Below are positions 60,105-64,000 of a DNA stretch of 64,000 nucleotides, piece by piece (positions within the stretch are counted from its first letter, which is position 1; every line of letters begins with the position of its first letter). Where the stretch lies: contig NC_085099.1 in the NCBI RefSeq assembly GCF_963422355.1, positions 6,831,125 to 6,895,124 of the forward strand, given 5' to 3'. The notes beneath the pieces are model-generated. The model was not told the DNA's origin. It saw only the letters and a program-made list of their open reading frames with translations, and ran no database searches. The position numbers were made by a program, and so were the translations under genes. Source of the stretch: Corticium candelabrum. Its lineage: Eukaryota > Porifera > Homoscleromorpha > Homosclerophorida > Plakinidae.

Positions 60105-61901
60105 TACAACACTATAAGTGACAGATATACGCACGCAGCAAAACAAACAATTAAAAGTCAGTTACTACTTTACGTCATTACATTGTATGCTTAACTATTA
60201 TCACAAGCTATAGTCACCACCTACTCATCTAGGTGGGCCTCGCTTTCAATGAGTCCCAGCAGGTCCACTTTGATAGGTCTATACGTAGAGGATCTTGTTC
60301 CACGGATACACAGTATACTCGAGCGAAGTAGGGCAAAACTCAATCTACAGCGAATTAATTGCATAATTCTACTGTACTGCTCTCCTGACTTGGCTGCATG
60401 CAGACTTGCCACTCGCTTATAGAAGGTTGTTGCCTCTGGGCCTGTGCTTCCGTATGACGTAAACACTAATGGAGTGAAAGACCCATGCTCAACTTCCCGA
60501 ATTCTCTCACCGTAAGCGCGTTTCTTCTCATTCTCGTGACTCACATAGGCGGATTTGAGTGAAGAGTGTTTGCGGTTGGAAGCAGCGTTTGGGTAGAAAA
60601 CCCTCACATCAAAAAATGCCCGTTCTCCATGCCTCCACACTCCTCTAGCAGAAATGTCGACCCTAGCGTTATCATCTGTGATGGCAGTGCGATGCGCAAA
60701 CTGTTCTCCATCCAAGGGACGAAGTACAGGTTCGATTGTAACATCTGTAGAAACCTCCCTTAGAAGATCAGCTGTGATGTTCCGGATCTCGTTGTGCCTT
60801 AGCGTGGGAAAGCCGCCTTTCTGGCATATCATGACATGGTCGACGTTAAAACTGAGGCCGCATTCACATTTCGAGGGCAAATCTGATAAAGGCCAGCCAT
60901 ATCTTAAGCACAGAGCATCACGAAAATCGTTCTTGGCAAGATGGAAACCATGCTCTTCAATAGGCTGCACGGTAAGCCAGCTCGATACTCCCTTTTCGGA
61001 TAGGACTTCCAAGCTCCCTTTTATTTGCGGTGATGCATTTGTTTGCAACTTCTCCAAGGTCTCATTGTGGAAAGCTTGTGTCTTGGCCTTGATCTCAGAT
61101 TTTCTTCTTTTTGTTTCCAATGGAGACACTGTGATGGCGTTCTCTTGTTCGACAATAAGAGCAGCCAAAGGCGCAGTGATGTGCTCGGAAGCTGCAAATA
61201 GTGATTCAGCAGTCTTCGACGGATCAGAAATGTTCAACCCACCGAGATTGCAAGGTAATGACAAGAGGTCTCTCATGTCTGCACAGCACACTGGTTGACC
61301 AGTCAGTCTAGGCAAAAATCGTTGGTGGATGACTTCTTCTAACGGCTTGAGCATTTCAGATATAGATGGAACAGTTCTCAAGAGATAGGACCAGCGATGG
61401 GCCAAACCTTGAGTAAAAGCTGAGTATGCGACATGAGGATGAGTTACAGCAATGGTTGATAGTTTTTCCACTTGACGAACCCACTCATTGACTTTACTGT
61501 CAACGTATTCACGAACAAACGAAGGGTGCCCTAAAGCAGCACCTAGATGTCGTTTACCTGATGTTGTGATTTGTACTGCCGTATCAGCAAATGCAGAGCG
61601 GGCATCTTCCAATTTGTTCTGCTTTACTATCAACCAAGTTTTAACAGCGTTTGCGTGATATCCGAACTTGGGGCCGACTTTGACAATGTCATTCCACCAC
61701 TGCCTCACACCTCTAATGCACCCTGCACCTGTTGCATCATCAGCATACCAGACTTGCTTGGTTTCACATTGAAGTTGAGTGATGAGCGGCAGGATGCCAA
61801 TCGCGTACATGGACATCGCCAGCGGATCACCCTGTGTTGTTCCTTCAGCTGATCTGATTATCTCGCCTCCCACAACGAACATCAAAACCTCGTCCCTGTA
61901 T
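60105..61901 (-). mobile_element. Non-LTR retrotransposon E2, 5'-truncated
   Basis: This copy keeps an open frame and a 116-base 3' region with TTGTTTGTTTTGCTGCGTG, a sequence shared with the edge of E5. Both ends are (TAG)n on the plus strand, so (CTA)n on the sense strand. Confidence 0.9.
60221..61885 (-). CDS. E2 protein fragment: RT motifs B-C, thumb, CCHC and restriction-like endonuclease
   Basis: The frame is open for 554 residues, but its true start is lost by 5' truncation between RT motifs A and B. Visible in order: AEGTTQGDPLAMSMYAIG (motif B), VWYADDATGAG (catalytic box), [48 protein letters not shown] motif CECGLSFNVDHVMIC, then ARVDISARGVWRHGE and AFFDVRVFYPNA as the nuclease core, and a tail with FTPLVFTSYG and IRCRLSFALLRSSILCIRG. 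It is a remnant, not an autonomous gene. The protein type is widespread in cnidarians and sponges, from memory. Confidence 0.88.
   Translation of the reverse strand: MMFVVGGEIIRSAEGTTQGDPLAMSMYAIGILPLITQLQCETKQVWYADDATGAGCIRGVRQWWNDIVKVGPKFGYHANAVKTWLIVKQNKLEDARSAFADTAVQITTSGKRHLGAALGHPSFVREYVDSKVNEWVRQVEKLSTIAVTHPHVAYSAFTQGLAHRWSYLLRTVPSISEMLKPLEEVIHQRFLPRLTGQPVCCADMRDLLSLPCNLGGLNISDPSKTAESLFAASEHITAPLAALIVEQENAITVSPLETKRRKSEIKAKTQAFHNETLEKLQTNASPQIKGSLEVLSEKGVSSWLTVQPIEEHGFHLAKNDFRDALCLRYGWPLSDLPSKCECGLSFNVDHVMICQKGGFPTLRHNEIRNITADLLREVSTDVTIEPVLRPLDGEQFAHRTAITDDNARVDISARGVWRHGERAFFDVRVFYPNAASNRKHSSLKSAYVSHENEKKRAYGERIREVEHGSFTPLVFTSYGSTGPEATTFYKRVASLHAAKSGEQYSRIMQLIRCRLSFALLRSSILCIRGTRSSTYRPIKVDLLGLIESEAHLDE

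Positions 61902-61937
<36 letters not shown>
61902..61937. repeat. (TAG)n microsatellite between E2 and E3 (head-to-head)
   Basis: About twelve perfect units. The 5' truncated ends of E2 (minus) and E3 (plus) face each other across it. Confidence 0.97.
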
Positions 61938-62013
61938 CCTTAATCCTCTGGAGGAGGCGTTACGATCCAAACTGATTCCCGCCATAACCAATAGAAGTAC
62001 TCCAGGAGACAAG

Positions 62014-63060
62014 ATGAGAAGGCTTTTTGCATTACCACCTCGACTAGGCGGCCTTGGAATTGTAGATCCACGTTCGTTGACTTGTGAGCTGGAATACTCA
62101 AAGTTAATTTGTGCGCCACTGGTCAACCGAATTGTGCAACAAGAAACAAACCTGGATAACGTTCCTACCAAGCAGAATTCTATGAAAGCTAGCATTCGCC
62201 AGCAAAAACATCTAGCACAAAAGTCTCATTCTGAAATCACTGTCAATGATCTATCTGTGGAATTGAAACGTTTAGTTGAATTGGCCTGTGAGAAGGGTGC
62301 CTCCTGCTGGCTGACCGCAATCCCACTAGAGCAACACGGATTCACTTTGCACAAATCTGCGTTTCGGGATGCCCTGTGCCTCAGATACGGTTGGCACCCG
62401 TCCAACCTCCCAGACATATGTCCATGTGGATCTAAATTCTCAGTAGATCACTCTCTGTCATGTCCAACAGGAGGATACCCCAGCATCCGCCATAACGAGG
62501 TCCGCGATTTATTTACCAACTTGTTGACAGAGGTTTGCCACGATGTACACAAAGAGCCCGTTCTGCAACCTCTCAACGGCGAGGTGTTTCAAAAACGCTG
62601 TACTACCTCTGACGAAAATGCCAGACTTGATATTGCTGTCAGTGGATTTTGGGGTGGGCACTTCCAACGAACTTTCTTTGACGTCAGGGTCTTCAACCCT
62701 AATGCCTCATCCTACAAATCAGTGCAGATCCCGTCATTATATAAACGGCAGGAACAAGAGAAGAAAAGGCGATACGAGGAACGAATTAATAACGTGGAGC
62801 TTTCATCGTTCACGCCAATCATTTTAGCATGCACTGGAGGATGCAGTAAACTGACGTCTATTTTCTTGAAAAGACTAGCCTCACTTTTATCGGAAAAGCA
62901 CCACACCGAGTACAGCACAACTATCAACTGGCTGAGATGTCGACTGTCATTTGCACTCCTTCGGGCCTGTGTGATGTGTTTGCGAGGATGCAGGTCCAAG
63001 CTTCACAGAACCTCAAGGGACTTCAACATTCTGCTGGAAGCAGCAGAAAGTAGATTATAG
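62014..63060 (+). CDS. E3 protein fragment: thumb, CCHC and restriction-like endonuclease
   Basis: The frame is open for 348 residues and extends upstream to the truncation near 61940. It shows PPRLGGLGIVDPRSLTCELE, EKGASCWLTAIPLEQHGFTL, CCHC motif CPCGSKFSVDHSLSC, nuclease core ENARLDIAVSGFW with FFDVRVFNPNASSY, and the tail FTPIILACTGG and LRCRLSFALLRACVMCLRG. The reverse transcriptase is missing, so this is a remnant. Confidence 0.85.
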   Translation: MRRLFALPPRLGGLGIVDPRSLTCELEYSKLICAPLVNRIVQQETNLDNVPTKQNSMKASIRQQKHLAQKSHSEITVNDLSVELKRLVELACEKGASCWLTAIPLEQHGFTLHKSAFRDALCLRYGWHPSNLPDICPCGSKFSVDHSLSCPTGGYPSIRHNEVRDLFTNLLTEVCHDVHKEPVLQPLNGEVFQKRCTTSDENARLDIAVSGFWGGHFQRTFFDVRVFNPNASSYKSVQIPSLYKRQEQEKKRRYEERINNVELSSFTPIILACTGGCSKLTSIFLKRLASLLSEKHHTEYSTTINWLRCRLSFALLRACVMCLRGCRSKLHRTSRDFNILLEAAESRL

Positions 63061-63169
63061 AAGACTGTTTATCTCAAAGTTGTTACAACCTAGAAACTTG
63101 TTGCTATAGAGGAAGCTTTTACATACAGTAGTAGTATTTTGAAAAAAGTAGTAGAGATTTTATTATTAT

Positions 63170-63216
63170 TAGTAGTAGTAGTAGTAGTAGTTTATTCAAG
63201 TAGTAGTAGTAGTAGT
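63170..63216. repeat. (TAG)n runs in the E3 3' region
   Basis: Two runs (63170-63191 and 63198-63216) split by TTTATTC. They lie inside the 3' region, before the terminal TAG run. Confidence 0.9.
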
Positions 63217-63261
63217 GTGTTAGCAGATGCCGTTTGATTGTTCAAATACACCAGTTCTCTC

Positions 63262-63290
63262 AGTAGTAGTAGTAGTAGTAGTAGTAGTAG
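63262..63290. repeat. (TAG)n microsatellite between E3 and E4
   Basis: About nine units between the 3' end of E3 and the truncated 5' end of E4. Confidence 0.95.
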
Positions 63291-63837
63291 TTTGATGTCC
63301 GGGTGTTTAACCCCAATGCCACCTCGTACACATGTTTTGAAGTTGCATCATGCTATAGAAAACAGGAACAAGAGAAGAAAAGGAAATATGAAGAAAGACT
63401 GAGAAAAGTAGAAAATGCTTCCTTTACACCTATTATCCTTTCTTGCACTGGTGGCATGAGCAAGCTTACAACGTCATTTACCAAAAAGCTGGCCTCAATG
63501 ATATCTGAGAAAAAGGACACTCCATACGGTAGCGTGATCAACTGGCTAAGATGTCGACTCGGGTTCGCACTCCTAAGAGCTTCCATAATGTGCATCAGGG
63601 GCAGCAGGTGCAAACGCTACGTCAGGCCGGAAAACAATATTCTCCTGGCTACGTCTGAGGGGCACCTGGCCTCCTCAGCTTAGTGACTTTACTGTACATG
63701 ACATAGTAGTAGTAAAAGTTGTACTATTGTATATGACAGTAATTGTTTAGTAGTAGTAATAGTTTATTGCCATTCGCTGTAGGTTGCCGTTTGTGTATAC
63801 GTAGTCTGCTATTGTTTCAAATACACCATATCTTCTC
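63291..63837 (+). mobile_element. Non-LTR retrotransposon E4, strongly 5'-truncated
   Basis: It starts within the endonuclease (FDVRVFNPNATSY) and keeps an open frame to the stop after GHLASSA at about 63680 (tail FTPIILSCTGGMSKLTTSFT and LRCRLGFALLRASIMCIRG). A 3' region of about 155 bases with internal TAG runs ends in CAAATACACCATATCTTCTC and (TAG)n. Closest to E3. Confidence 0.88.
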
Positions 63838-63865
63838 AGTAGTAGTAGTAGTAGTAGTAGTAGTA
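63838..63865. repeat. (TAG)n microsatellite between E4 and E5 (tail-to-tail)
   Basis: About nine units. The 3' ends of E4 (plus) and E5 (minus) meet here. Confidence 0.95.
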
Positions 63866-64000
63866 TATTTCAAAAAGCCAAAACACCAAATATTAGCAGC
63901 TGACAGATAGCACCCACGCAGCAAAACAAACAACTAAAGATGGTTACCACTAAGAGACAGTTACTACCTTACGTTATTATGCCTAAACTATCAAGATAAG
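63866..64000 (-). mobile_element. Non-LTR retrotransposon E5, 3' end only (runs off the window)
   Basis: The reverse complement contains TTGTTTGTTTTGCTGCGTG and AGTAACTG-type blocks matching the E2 3' region at 60105-60220. It is therefore the 3' end of another minus-strand copy of the E1/E2 subfamily whose body lies to the right of the window. Confidence 0.8.

Larger units (their letters stand above)
61938..63261 (+). mobile_element. Non-LTR retrotransposon E3, 5'-truncated
   Basis: This plus-strand copy starts in the thumb region. Its 3' region contains internal TAG runs and ends CAAATACACCAGTTCTCTCA before (TAG)n. E4 ends almost the same way (CAAATACACCATATCTTCTC), so E3 and E4 share a 3' terminus different from that of E1, E2 and E5. 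Confidence 0.88.

Overview
The window is nuclear DNA of an animal. It has intron-rich genes with GT-AG introns, a BTB-BACK-Kelch gene, and a very dense mix of transposable elements and microsatellites. The mobile elements (K02A2.6-like Ty3/gypsy, non-LTR elements with a restriction-like endonuclease, hAT, pogo/Tigger, long-inverted-repeat elements, a tRNA-derived SINE) suggest a marine invertebrate. An early-branching lineage such as a sponge or cnidarian is plausible, but the sequence alone does not prove this.

Three host genes are present. COG7 (minus strand, 18033 down past the left edge) encodes a Golgi-tethering subunit; ten exons giving the first 320 residues lie here. A kelch-like CUL3-adaptor gene (plus strand, 22308-28269) has two coding exons. 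BRF1 (plus strand, 28709-54277), the TFIIB-like subunit of RNA polymerase III factor TFIIIB, is complete: 17 coding exons with consistent phases give 684 residues. COG7 and the kelch-like gene are divergent, with a decayed Ty3/gypsy element filling the space between them. BRF1 starts about 135 bp after the likely kelch-like polyadenylation signal. The three act in unrelated processes (Golgi trafficking, ubiquitin ligation, Pol III transcription), and I see no functional cluster.

Layout. 1-18033: COG7. One 12-kb intron holds three endonuclease-type retrotransposons in the same direction, each bounded by (AGCC)n, plus a Ty3 pol relic. Another intron holds a 2.44-kb uninterrupted (AC)n tract and a SINE. 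18300-22202: Ty3/gypsy. 22308-28269: kelch-like gene, with a LINE relic and a hAT relic in its intron. 28709-54277: BRF1. Intron 2 (10.7 kb) holds two large fold-back elements, a pogo/Tigger relic and SINEs. Intron 9 (11.3 kb) holds a Ty3 relic split by a 570-bp inverted-repeat element, an unrecognised decayed coding block on the minus strand, and a tandem duplication with a G-rich 17-bp minisatellite. 54278-58560: a small inverted-repeat element, a Ty3 gag-protease relic and a 27-residue ankyrin-type repeat relic resembling those of large DNA viruses. 58573-64000: five truncated non-LTR retrotransposons separated by (TAG)n tracts, in both orientations.

The most striking theme is that two groups of endonuclease-type non-LTR retrotransposons sit inside simple repeats, (AGCC)n in one and (TAG)n/(CTA)n in the other. 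This looks like microsatellite-targeted insertion.
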